DNA of 64,000 nucleotides from Chloroflexi bacterium UBA5189 (GTDB lineage: Bacteria; Chloroflexota; Limnocylindria; Limnocylindrales; CSP1-4): the NCBI GenBank assembly GCA_002413045.1, contig DHWF01000051.1, positions 9,677 to 73,676 on the forward strand, read 5' to 3'. Both the position numbers and the translations under genes were made by a program. Below, one piece after another: positions 15,599 through 24,200 of this stretch. Below the pieces are notes generated by a model. It did not search any database. It saw only the letters and a list, made by a program, of their open reading frames with translations, and had not been told where the DNA came from. How positions within the stretch are numbered: position 1 is the stretch's first letter; the number at the start of each line of letters is the position of its first letter.

Positions 15599-18307
15599 AT
15601 GCCCACTCGCCAGATTCCCACGCGAGATCCGGCGCGCGCCGAACCGAGGAGCATCGGCACGTCGGGCACGAGCAACGTGCTCGGCCGGGAGGTGCGCCTC
15701 CTCGGGGCGCTGCTCGGCGAGGTGATCGTCGAGCAGGCCGGTCGGGACGTTTTCGAGCTCGTGGAAGCCACCCGGCTGCGAGCGATCGCGGCTCGTCGAA
15801 GCGGCGGTGATGCCCGGGTCGCGTTCGACGTCCTTCCGGTCGATGCCGAGACGCTCGAGGGCGTCGTTCGCGCCTTCGGCTTGTACTTCCAGCTCGTCAA
15901 CCTCGCCGAGGCCCGCGACCGCGTCCGTCAGGCGGCGCGTCGGGCGCGAGCCACCTCGGGCGCGTCGGACGGCGAGAAGCTTCGCGCAGCCATCCGCCGG
16001 CTCGATGACCCCTCGGTGCTCAAGCGCCTGCAGGTCGCGCCGGTCCTGACCGCACACCCGACCGAGGCCCGTCGGAGGACCCTGCTGGTCGCGCTTCGCC
16101 GGGTCGCCGGGCTCCTTGCCCAGGCGGACGATCCGCGCCTGACGCCCGCCGGCGATCGTGAGCTGCGCCGTCAGCTACGAGAGGAGATCGCCCTGCTGTG
16201 GAGGACTGGCGAGCTCCGGCGCCGGGTTCCGCGGCCGATCGACGAGGTCCGGACCGCCATGGTGGTTTTCGACGAGACGCTCTACCGGATCGCGCCCCGG
16301 CACTACCGCGTGCTTGGCGCCGTCGCGGCGGGCAAACGCACGCCACGCCTTCGTGATCTCCAGCCGCCGGTGGTGCCGCCCTTCCTCCGTTTCGGGTCGT
16401 GGATCGGCGGCGACCGCGACGGGCATCCGTTGGTCACGGCCGAGATCACTGCCGAAACGATCAGAATCCACGCCGACCATGTGCTCCGCGGCCACGAGGC
16501 AGTGGCGACCCGACTTTCGCAGACCCTCGCGGCCAAGATCCGGAATGCCGATGTGCCGCCCGCCCTCGTCGCACGACTCGCCGCGGATGCCAGGATGTTT
16601 CCAGTCCTCGCGCGGTCGTTGCTCGAGCGGTTCCCGGACGAGCCGTTCCGGCAGCGGCTGGGGTTCATTGCGCAACGGCTGCGGCGAACGCGGGCGCGCC
16701 TCGTTGCGCCGTCGCCCGGGGCCGGCGAGGCGACTTCGGGGTACACGAGTGCCGCCGCATTCGTCGGAGAGCTCCGCGAGTTGCAAAGTGCGCTTGTGGA
16801 GGTGGGCCTGCCGCGGTCCGCGTGGGGCGAGGTCCAGGACTTCGTCTGGCAGGTTGAAACGTTCGGCTTTCACCTCGCGAACCTCGAGGTGCGGCAGCAC
16901 GCGGCCGTGCACCGGCGAGCGCTCGCCGCCGACGATCGAGGGGACGAGGCCGGCCCGCCTTCGCGCGCCGAGGTCCTCGAGACGTTCCGCGCGATCGAGC
17001 GTGTCCAGGCGGCGTTCGGCGGAGAGGCGATATCGCGGTACGTGGTGTCGTTCACGGCCGGCGCGGCGGACGTCACCAACGTGCTCGACCTCGCGCGAGT
17101 GGCGAACGGGGGAGGGGAGCCGGGGCTCGACGTCGTGCCGCTGCTGGAGTCGTCCGAGGCGCTCGTCGGTGCCGGCGAGCTGCTCGAGACGTTGTTCCGA
17201 GACCCGCGTTATCGGTCACACCTGGCCGCGCGTGGCGACCGGCAGGAGGTGATGCTCGGCTACTCCGATTCGAACAAGGAGTCCGGCTACGTTGCCGCGA
17301 ACTGGATGCTTCACCAGGCCGAGGCGGCGCTCGTCGAGGTCGCCCGGCGCCATGCAATCGAGCTCACGTTGTTCCACGGCCGCGGCGGTGCCATCGGGCG
17401 GGGCGGCGGCCAGGTCGAGCTCGCGGTCGCCGCGCAGCCGGCCGGTTCGGTCGACGGGCGGCTGAAGCTCACCGAGCAGGGCGAGGTCGTCTGGACGCGC
17501 TACGGCGATCCCGATCTCGCGCTCCAGCACCTCGAGGCGCTGACCGCGGCGGCGGTCGAGTCACTGGCCGCGCCCGACCCGGCCACGGCGCGGGACCCGA
17601 AGGCCGGCATCAGCGCGCTCGGGGCCCTCGCGGCCGATGCACGGCTCGCCTATCGCGCGCTCGTCTACGACGACCCGGATTTCGCCGGCTTCTTCACCCG
17701 CATGACCCCGATCCGCGAGATCTCGGGGCTCCAGCTCGGCTCGCGACCCGCGAGGCGCGGCCTGACCGCCGACCGGCAGCTCGCCATCGAGGATCTGCGG
17801 GCCATCCCGTGGGTCTTCGCCTGGTCGCAGGCGCGCGTGGAGTTGCCGGGTTGGTACGGACTCGGCACCGCATTGGAGAAATTCGAGGCACGCCTAGGGG
17901 GAGCGGCGCGCGTGTCTGCCCTGTACGAGGCGTGGCCCTTCTTCCGATCCCTCGTTGATCACGCCCGCCTCGCCGTCGGCAGAGCCGACATGGAGCTCGC
18001 GAGGGGCTACGCCTCGCTCGCAACGATGCCCGGCGACGCCGAACGATGGGACCGGATCGAGGCGGAGTTCGATCGGACCCGTCGATCGCTCGACCGCCTG
18101 CCGGGGCAGGGGACTGCTGGGTCGCCGGGCTCGGTCAGCCTGCGCGCGCCATATATCGACACGCTCTCGGTCGTGCAGCTCGGACTGCTCAGCACCCTGC
18201 GCGAACGCGAGGCGCGCGACCCCGACAACTCCACATTGCCGGTGCTCCGATCCCTCATCGGGCTGACGATCAGCGGCCTGTCCGCCGCTCTGCAAGGGAC
18301 CGGCTAA
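15599..18307 (+). CDS. ppc: Phosphoenolpyruvate carboxylase
   Basis: A 902-residue enzyme that carboxylates PEP with bicarbonate to oxaloacetate, replenishing the TCA cycle. Signatures are His153 in VLTAHPTEARRRT, GYSDSNKESG near residue 557 with its catalytic Lys, and FHGRGGAIGRGG near 590, the phosphate-binding loop. Length and order match the bacterial-type family. The extreme C-terminus reads QGTG in place of the usual QNTG/RNTG; the final Gly is kept. The start ATG lies 29 bp after the preceding small gene, without a strong ribosome site. A 5-bp G/C hairpin (18364-18375) may end transcription. Confidence 0.95.
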   Translation: MPTRQIPTRDPARAEPRSIGTSGTSNVLGREVRLLGALLGEVIVEQAGRDVFELVEATRLRAIAARRSGGDARVAFDVLPVDAETLEGVVRAFGLYFQLVNLAEARDRVRQAARRARATSGASDGEKLRAAIRRLDDPSVLKRLQVAPVLTAHPTEARRRTLLVALRRVAGLLAQADDPRLTPAGDRELRRQLREEIALLWRTGELRRRVPRPIDEVRTAMVVFDETLYRIAPRHYRVLGAVAAGKRTPRLRDLQPPVVPPFLRFGSWIGGDRDGHPLVTAEITAETIRIHADHVLRGHEAVATRLSQTLAAKIRNADVPPALVARLAADARMFPVLARSLLERFPDEPFRQRLGFIAQRLRRTRARLVAPSPGAGEATSGYTSAAAFVGELRELQSALVEVGLPRSAWGEVQDFVWQVETFGFHLANLEVRQHAAVHRRALAADDRGDEAGPPSRAEVLETFRAIERVQAAFGGEAISRYVVSFTAGAADVTNVLDLARVANGGGEPGLDVVPLLESSEALVGAGELLETLFRDPRYRSHLAARGDRQEVMLGYSDSNKESGYVAANWMLHQAEAALVEVARRHAIELTLFHGRGGAIGRGGGQVELAVAAQPAGSVDGRLKLTEQGEVVWTRYGDPDLALQHLEALTAAAVESLAAPDPATARDPKAGISALGALAADARLAYRALVYDDPDFAGFFTRMTPIREISGLQLGSRPARRGLTADRQLAIEDLRAIPWVFAWSQARVELPGWYGLGTALEKFEARLGGAARVSALYEAWPFFRSLVDHARLAVGRADMELARGYASLATMPGDAERWDRIEAEFDRTRRSLDRLPGQGTAGSPGSVSLRAPYIDTLSVVQLGLLSTLREREARDPDNSTLPVLRSLIGLTISGLSAALQGTG

Positions 18308-18386
18308 GCGCGATCATCGGTCGCCGCATCTGCCTCTTGTCACGGTTGCTCCGAATGTGCTCGAGGGGTCACCCCTTGATCTTCGA

Positions 18387-18403
18387 CATGACGGCGCGTC
18401 ATG
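18387..18403. promoter_or_regulatory. Perfect 7-bp palindrome in the ppc-lipoprotein spacer
   Basis: CATGACG and CGTCATG are separated by 3 nt, a perfect dyad of operator-like size located about 90 bp upstream of the lipoprotein gene. It is preceded by a small AGGGG/CCCCT hairpin (18364-18375). A transcription-factor site is possible, but no regulator can be named. Confidence 0.3.
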
Positions 18404-18494
18404 ACGGTCTTCGCCGCCCGGCGTAACAGGGATCACGTCGAAGTTGGGCGGCGGCGCTGCCGACCCCGGCCCTGCGCCCAACAGGAGGTCCCTC

Positions 18495-19103
18495 GTGCTA
18501 TCTCTTCTGCGACGAGCGATTGCGCTCACTCCGGGACCCCGACGCCGCCTTGCCCTTGCAGCGGCTGGTCTCGTTGGCCTTCTGCTTGCTGGCTGCGGAG
18601 CCACGACACTGACCCCGCCTCCATCGACAGCACCGAATCCGGCCGCTTCCGTGACTCTTCCGCCAACGGCTGCGCCAACTCCGACGCCTGCGCCGACGTT
18701 CGCTGGCCTGTCCGTCGCCAATCTCATCGCGTCTGCGCGTCCCTCGGTTTCATCAAAGGAGATGCAAGCAGCCGTTGCCGCGGCCCTCGCGGCCGACACG
18801 AAGGGCCTGTGGTCTGCGTTTATGACGAGCAGTGCCACGACCTGCGGATCAGCCGAGACTGCAGTCGGTGAACGGGCTCAAAAGTGCGAGGATCTGATCA
18901 GCGCGCTCTATGGGCACTACTACGGCGACGCGGTGCATCAGGATTACGACTCGGCACTCACCGTGTACAGCTACGCGATCCATCAGCCGATCGGTTTCCT
19001 GGACTTTTCGGGAGCCGCGCCAACCGATTCGCTAGCCACCTTCAAGCAGGATCTCGACAACCTGCTCCTCGGAATCAACTGGAACAACAGCTCTGGTCAG
19101 TGA
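18495..19103 (+). CDS. Lipoprotein of unknown function
   Basis: A 202-residue protein. The GTG at 18495 is the start because a perfect AGGAGG (18483-18488) precedes it by 6 nt; the upstream ATG at 18444 has no such site. The signal peptide ends in the lipobox LLLAGC (Cys about residue 34). A Thr/Pro/Ala-rich linker of about 40 residues leads to a helical domain with Cys pairs (TCGSAE and KCEDL) and aromatic residues (YGHYYGD). I do not recognise the domain. It opens the accessory stretch of lipoproteins and tRNA fragments. Confidence 0.75.
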   Translation: MLSLLRRAIALTPGPRRRLALAAAGLVGLLLAGCGATTLTPPPSTAPNPAASVTLPPTAAPTPTPAPTFAGLSVANLIASARPSVSSKEMQAAVAAALAADTKGLWSAFMTSSATTCGSAETAVGERAQKCEDLISALYGHYYGDAVHQDYDSALTVYSYAIHQPIGFLDFSGAAPTDSLATFKQDLDNLLLGINWNNSSGQ

Positions 19104-19184
19104 ACGCGCGGAACCCACGTAACGACTGGTCGGCCGCCGGGCGGCGCAGTCGGACTAGGTTCGGACTCGTGGAGGACGTCGCGC

Positions 19185-19275
19185 ATGCATCAACCTCGGA
19201 CCCTCGTGGCCACGCGTGCGACGGCCGTGCTGACGTCGGCCTGCGCCACCCCACCCTCGGTGATTGCCTCACCGG
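19185..19275 (+). pseudogene. Decayed 5' fragment of the neighbouring lipoprotein gene
   Basis: From just upstream of this ATG through about 19275 the DNA is strongly similar (I estimate above 80% by eye) to the start of the intact lipoprotein gene at 19843, including its ribosome site and the first codons MHQPRT. The encoded residues retain the signal peptide and TSAC lipobox but then pass directly into sequence that in the other copy lies beyond the stop codon. The body of the gene has been deleted. A 66-residue frame remains open to 19385 but has no plausible function. Confidence 0.7.
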
Positions 19276-19336
19276 GCGACTCTCGCCTTCGTCTGGCAAG
19301 CCAGTGCGGAGAGGGTGTCCGCGCTTCGGCCGGCGA

Positions 19337-19342
19337 TAGAAT
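19337..19342 (+). promoter_or_regulatory. -10 box of truncated tRNA-Val copy 1
   Basis: TAGAAT, followed at 33 nt by the tRNA-like 5' end. The same hexamer at the same distance precedes copy 2 and the intact tRNA-Val, within a conserved block of about 45 bp (GCGCCGGCGGC...GGAACTCGCGT). The promoter of the tRNA gene was therefore duplicated along with it. Confidence 0.5.
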
Positions 19343-19375
19343 GCGCCGGCGGCGCACGGAACTCGCGTCGCACTG

Positions 19376-19543
19376 GGGCGGCTAGCTCAGTTGGTTAGAG
19401 CACTTGCTTGACATGCCTCCCGACCCTGAGCGGTGTAGGCGGACGCTGCTGAGCACGAACGCCGCGAGCGAGAACCCCCGAGTTATGGCGGTCTAACTGG
19501 ACGGCCCAGCTCGAATACCACGATGCTGGCCTCGGCGGTTCGA
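19376..19543 (+). ncRNA. Candidate tRNA-Val-derived RNA, copy 1
   Basis: Positions 19376-19416 are identical to the first 41 nt of the intact tRNA-Val(GAC), through the anticodon. The rest of the tRNA is replaced by about 125 nt that is alignable with the same interval in copy 2 (shared blocks GAGCGGTG, CGAGCGAGAA, AGTTAT, TCTAAC, TCGAAT and GGTTCGA at nearly the same offsets) but with nothing else here. TCTAAC at 19492-19497 can pair with GTTAGA of the D-arm (19394-19399). No protein is evident. It may be an expressed small RNA or a remnant of an integrated element. Confidence 0.45.
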
Positions 19544-19842
19544 CACGCCAAAGAAGCGCTGCGCATCTCTGTCGAGAAGCAGAATCTGGCGCGAGCCGAG
19601 CAGGTACGCGAGCTCATGCGCCGGGTCGGAGCGGCGGTCGAGGCGTAGGGCGACTTGCTCGCCAATCGCTGAAGCGGCCCGTGTCCCGATGCACGGTATT
19701 GCTGGGCGAATAACAGTTCCGGCCACCTTCGCACTCACCGATCACCTGTGGAATGCGGATCCGGGTGAGGTGTACGCTGACTCGCCCCGCACGCGCTGCG
19801 CCGCAGACTATGTGCGCCCTGACTCTCAGAGGGACGTCGCGC
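19544..19842. other. Spacer between tRNA-derived copy 1 and the lipoprotein gene
   Basis: There is no supported gene. A 41-codon frame from the ATG at 19522 to the TAG ending near 19647 encodes a charged helical peptide but lacks a ribosome site and has no family. The final 45 bp resemble the sequence upstream of the decayed fragment at 19185, including GGACGTCGCGC, so this end of the spacer belongs to the duplicated unit. Confidence 0.5.
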
Positions 19843-20667
19843 ATGCATCAACCTCGGACCGTCGTGGTCATGCTTGCAACGGCTGTGCTGACATCGGCCT
19901 GCGCCACGTCACCCTCGGTGACTGCCTCGCCTGGCACCACGCCCACCGTCATCCCGTCCGTGGCCGCCTCTGTGGCAGTGCCGACCATCCTCCCTACAGC
20001 TGCGTCCCAAGAAGGTGTCGTTGTGACCCAGAAGCTGGTATTCGCCTGGCAGGATTCGACGGGCGCTTCCAGCCCCACGTTCCAGGTGATCGTGGAGTTT
20101 CAGAATCAGGGAACCGGCTGGGTACAACAATCGCCCGGCATTGGGCCGAGGTTCTCGATTCTTGGTCCGTCCGGCGCGGTCACGATCAACAACGGCGTCT
20201 TCTCGCATGCCCTTCCGGAGCTTGTCGGCCCGGGCGACAAGGGCTACCTGCTCGAGGACGGAACCTGGCCAAACACGACGGTGGCGGCTTTCGCCACCGT
20301 CGACGTGACGCTCGGTCCGGGGAGTTTCAGCCGGGTGGCAGCACCACCAGATGCATCGTTCAAGATGAATGCCATCAAGTGGGCCACCAGTGGAAGCAAT
20401 CCTGGCATCAACGCATCGGGGACGTGGATAGATCTGGGGTCAGCTCCAGTGGGGGATATCGACATTGCGGTCCTTTGCATCGGCAAGGACGGGTCGATCC
20501 TCGGTGCGGCGATGGATACGTCCGCGATTGGGGGGTACATCGGGTACACGCTGAAGCAGCCAAGGCCCTTTGGAACGGACGTTGCGACCCCGCCGCTCAA
20601 GCCAAGCGACTGCGCCAAGTCGATCGGCCTTCTCGGTCAAAGCGCGACGGACAGCAGACTAAACTAA
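19843..20667 (+). CDS. Lipoprotein of unknown function (intact member of the duplicated unit)
   Basis: A 274-residue exported lipoprotein. MHQPRT begins a short signal peptide with lipobox LTSAC (Cys20); a Ser/Thr/Pro/Val-rich linker (about 20-55) precedes a beta-rich domain with many aromatic and Gly residues (VFAWQDSTG, FQVIVEFQNQGTGW, FSILGPSGAV) that resembles an immunoglobulin-like fold only in general character. An AGAGGGA ribosome site lies about 8 nt before the ATG. A stem of 9 bp with one bulge (20733-20755) downstream could be its terminator. A 5'-fragment of this gene survives at 19185, showing a tandem duplication. Confidence 0.75.
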   Translation: MHQPRTVVVMLATAVLTSACATSPSVTASPGTTPTVIPSVAASVAVPTILPTAASQEGVVVTQKLVFAWQDSTGASSPTFQVIVEFQNQGTGWVQQSPGIGPRFSILGPSGAVTINNGVFSHALPELVGPGDKGYLLEDGTWPNTTVAAFATVDVTLGPGSFSRVAAPPDASFKMNAIKWATSGSNPGINASGTWIDLGSAPVGDIDIAVLCIGKDGSILGAAMDTSAIGGYIGYTLKQPRPFGTDVATPPLKPSDCAKSIGLLGQSATDSRLN

Positions 20668-20732
20668 GCACGACGTCAAGCCTGCTCGACTCGCATCGTT
20701 GTCTGCATTTGGGCGACGCGGGGATCTGGTCG

Positions 20733-20755
20733 CCGCATACGCCTTCGTATGGCGG
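20733..20755 (+). terminator. Hairpin downstream of the lipoprotein gene
   Basis: CCGCATACG and CGTATGGCGG form a 9-bp stem with one bulged base around a CCTT loop, 65 nt after the stop. No T-run follows. The truncated upstream copy keeps only the loop side of this hairpin. Confidence 0.4.
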
Positions 20756-20794
20756 AGGCCCGGACAGTGAGGGAGTCCAAGCTTCGGCCTGCGA

Positions 20795-20800
20795 TAGAAT
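20795..20800 (+). promoter_or_regulatory. -10 box of truncated tRNA-Val copy 2
   Basis: TAGAAT, 34 nt before the tRNA-like 5' end, in the same conserved 45-bp block that precedes copy 1 and the intact tRNA-Val. Confidence 0.5.
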
Positions 20801-20834
20801 GCGCCGGCGGCGTGACGGAACTCGCGTTGCACTC

Positions 20835-21000
20835 GGGCGGCTAGCTCAGTTGGTTAGAGCACTTGCTTGACATGCCTTGGGCCCTTGAGCGGTGCACCTG
20901 ACGCCCTCCTGAGCGTGGTCGCGGCGAGCGAGAAGGCCTCAGTTATCGTGCTCTAACGCAGCGTCGGCAGATCGAATTCGGGCTCCTGATGGAGGTTCGA
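20835..21000 (+). ncRNA. Candidate tRNA-Val-derived RNA, copy 2
   Basis: Positions 20835-20875 match the first 41 nt of the intact tRNA-Val(GAC); the remaining tRNA is missing and is replaced by about 125 nt homologous to the corresponding part of copy 1. GTGCTCTAAC at 20948-20957 is the exact reverse complement of GTTAGAGCAC in the D-arm (20853-20862), giving a possible 10-bp long-range helix. The TCGAAT and GGTTCGA blocks occur at offsets 137 and 159 versus 135 and 161 in copy 1. It does not code for a recognisable peptide. Confidence 0.45.
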
Positions 21001-21282
21001 CGCTTTGGGTCGGGTGGGTCGTTCGAAGCGCGGAACCGAACGGGATTGTCGGAGAAGATTCGGCGGCCGCTCGCGGGGCCAGTTGCGGGCTGGCTGCGAT
21101 GCCGCCGGGCGGCGCGGGTCATGCTTGGCAGGTTTCGTTTGCGGCCTGGTTGCGGGATGGCTCCAGCCCGAACCCACGAACCGGTACCTGTTTCGCCTCA
21201 GAGCGTGACGACATTCAGGGCAGCCTTGTTGATACGGGGAACGGCACGCAGGCAATGGGGCCGTTGCCCGGCCAGGAGAGCG
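21001..21282. other. Gap downstream of tRNA-derived copy 2
   Basis: No gene is supported. Frames on both strands exist, including a 75-codon plus frame from 21099 whose 3' end runs antisense into the cyclase gene, but none has a ribosome site or a recognisable motif. Confidence 0.5.
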
Positions 21283-24200
21283 TCAACCAGGCGCTCGACT
21301 CGCTGGTCGCGAAGACTCGGCAGTGACCTCGTCGACCTCGGAGAGGAAAAGACCCGCATCGCACTCGATGAGGATCTGGCGGGCGCGGTCCAAAGCATCG
21401 TGCGGGTCCTGGCGGGCGCGGGCCATCGCGCGGCCGAGGTCGACCATCGCGCGAGCGGCGTACATGCGCATCCCGAGGCGCTCGAGCTCGGTGATCGCGT
21501 CCGTCAGGAGGTCGATCGCACGGAGCGAGTCCGGCTCGAGGAGACCGGCGACGTTCTTCGCAAAGGCCGCGCTCTGGACCGAGTCGGTCGATCCGTCCAG
21601 GTCCCGATAGGTCGAGGCCCGTCCCTGGTCGCCCAGCAGGAGAAATGTACGCGCGGTCTCCGGGAAGACTGCCGGAGTCGCGTCCGTGCCCAAAATGCGA
21701 ATGGCATCTGTCGCTTTCGCGAAGAGAACAGCGGCGGCCGCGAGGTCGCGCCGGCCTAGTGCGACATACCCGTCGAAGAATGGAAGGAACGCAGATACCT
21801 GCGGCTCGGGATTAGCTGCGAGAATGGGCGCGGCCTGCTCCCGAAGGGCGACAGCCTCCTCGATGCGGCCACGCATGACGATCACCTTGGCCAGAGTGAT
21901 CAGCCGCTGGCCCATCAATGGCTCGTCGCCGACGCGTTGCGCCAATTGCACGGCCAGCCGCTGGTGCTCCTCGGCCTCCGCGAGCCGCCCCAGGAGCTGC
22001 TCCATGTCGCCGAGGGTTCCGGCGATCCAGCCGCCGAGGGCGATGGTCCCAGACCGCAGCGCGAGCTCCAGGCCCTCGCGCAGCACCTCGGCGGTCGCCA
22101 ATGGTCCCAGCGACGCCTCGCGGGCGCTGGCGATGTTGTTGTAGGCGCGCAGGAGGTTCTGGTTGTCACCCGCCTCCTTCGCCAGGCGGAAGGCCTCCTC
22201 CATCAGCTGGTGGCCGTCGCTGGATTTGCCGAGCGTGTACAGGCTTACGGCGAGCGTCTGGGTCGCCTCGGCTCGAACGAGGACGTTGTCGAGCCGGCCG
22301 GCCATGTCGATCGCCCGGCGCAGCAGTGGCTCTGCCTCGTGCCCACGCCCGCGCCGCCACAGGAACCAGCCAAGCCGATGCAGCGCGTCGGCGAGCTCGA
22401 CGCTCTCGCCGGTCGGTTCGAGGATCTGGATGGCAGCGCGGCCGGCGGCCTCTGCATCCTCGTGGCGTGATTGCTGCATCAGCGGGATGACGAGACGGCC
22501 TGTCGCCCATCCTCTGCCGCGGTCGTCACCCAGGGCACTGAACGTCTCGATCGCGCGGCGGGCGACTCGTTCTGTTTCCGTGACCGCGTCGCGGCCCCAC
22601 GATGCCGCAGTGTGCCCTCGGAACAGCCTGCTCTGCTCTTCGAGCGGGACCTCGACCCTGCCCGCCAGGCGCTCCGCCTCTCGGTACCAGCGCGTGCTCT
22701 CGGCGCCGAGACCGAGCGCAGTCGTGCGGCGTGCCGCCGCCCAGGCATGATCGAATGCCGCCCGCTCGATCTGCGGTCGCCGTTCGCCGAGCTCGTCGAG
22801 GTACCGAATGGCTTCGATCTCGTGGGTCGCGAGGAGCTCCGCGATCTCCTCGGCGCGGTCGCCGGCGCGATCGGCGGCCCATTTCGCAGTGCCGAGGTGC
22901 TTGTCGGCGCGCAGCGACTTCGGCAGCGAGTCGTACGCCCCGTCGCGGATCAACCCATGCCGAAAGGCAAACTCCTGCTCGTCCCGGAAGGAGGATGGGT
23001 CGTGCTGAACGACGAGCTCCTTCACCCGAAGGCGCCCGAGGGCGTCGCGTACCTCGGCAATCGGCCGTCCGGTCAGCTCCACGAGCGCACCAACCCAGAA
23101 GACGCGGCCCACGACAGCCGCGTCCTGGAGCACGGCCTTCTCGTCCCCTGGAAGCCCATCGAGGCGCGCGGCGATCAGCCCCTGAACGGATCGCGGGAGG
23201 TCGATCTCGCCGACGGTGCGCGCCACCTCCCAGCGGGAGGCTTCGGTTGCCCTGAGCACGCCGTCGTCAATGAGCTTGCGGACGATCTCCTCGACAAACA
23301 GCGGGTTGCCCTCGCTGCGCTCGACGATGATCCGCTTCAGGTCCGGCTCGATCGGCCCCGGCAACAGATCGTCGAGCATCGCCGCGCCCTCGACAGGGGA
23401 CAGCGGATCGAGATAGATCGAGGTCGCATTGCGCTTCCCGCCGCCCCACGTCGGCCGCCGCTCGAACAGCTCCGCGCGGGCCGTCGCCACGACGGTGATC
23501 GGACCTTGCGCCCAGTCCGCCACGTGCTCGATGAAGTCGAGCAGCCCGTCATCGGCCCAGTGGATGTCGTCGAGGACCAGGACGAGCGGGTAGCGAGCGG
23601 CGAGGCGTTCCAGGAATCGGCGCCAGGCCTCGAACAGCTCCTCCCGGCTCATGTCGCGCGTCTCGCCCGCGCCGACGAGGGCGCGGAGCTGGGGCGCCAG
23701 GCTGTCGTCGCCGAAAAGGTCCCGGACGGCGGCCTCGGCCTTGCCAGCTGCCACCTCGGCCGGGTCGTCCTCGAAGATCTCGCACTGCGCCTTGATGGCG
23801 TCGGCCAAGGCGGAGTACGCCGTGTTTGCGTAGGCGAGGCATCTGCCTCGGCGCCAGTAGGCGATCTCCGGCAGTCCTTCCACATGGCGCTCGAGTTCGG
23901 AGGTGAGGCGAGACTTGCCCACGCCGGCTGGGCCGATCATCGTCACGAGGGCCGGCCGGCTGTCGGTCTGGACGCGCTGGAAGGTCTGCTTCAGGACGGC
24001 CAGCTCCTCGTCGCGGCCGACCAGGCGCGCCTCCATGCCCAGGCTGGGCCGCTCGCCCCGGACCCGCGCCTTGATGCGCAGGGCGCGCCAGGCCGGCACG
24101 AGCTCGGCCTTGCCCTTGAGATGGAGTGGCTCGAGGGCGCGGTACTCGATGGCGTCCTTGGTGCTCGCATAGACGGCGGGCCCAACGACGATCTGGCCCG

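Noticed and set aside
19376..19420. Reading the truncated copies as functional tRNA-Val genes or as tRNAs with an intron
   Set aside because: The 3' half (AGGTC, T-arm and acceptor strand) does not reappear in either downstream region, so no intact tRNA can be spliced.
19522..19647. A 41-codon frame coding a charged helical peptide
   Set aside because: No ribosome site, no family, and it overlaps the tail of the tRNA-derived copy 1.
21099..21326. A 75-codon plus-strand frame next to tRNA-derived copy 2
   Set aside because: Its composition is protein-like, but the 3' end is antisense to the cyclase gene and there is no ribosome site or homologous motif.
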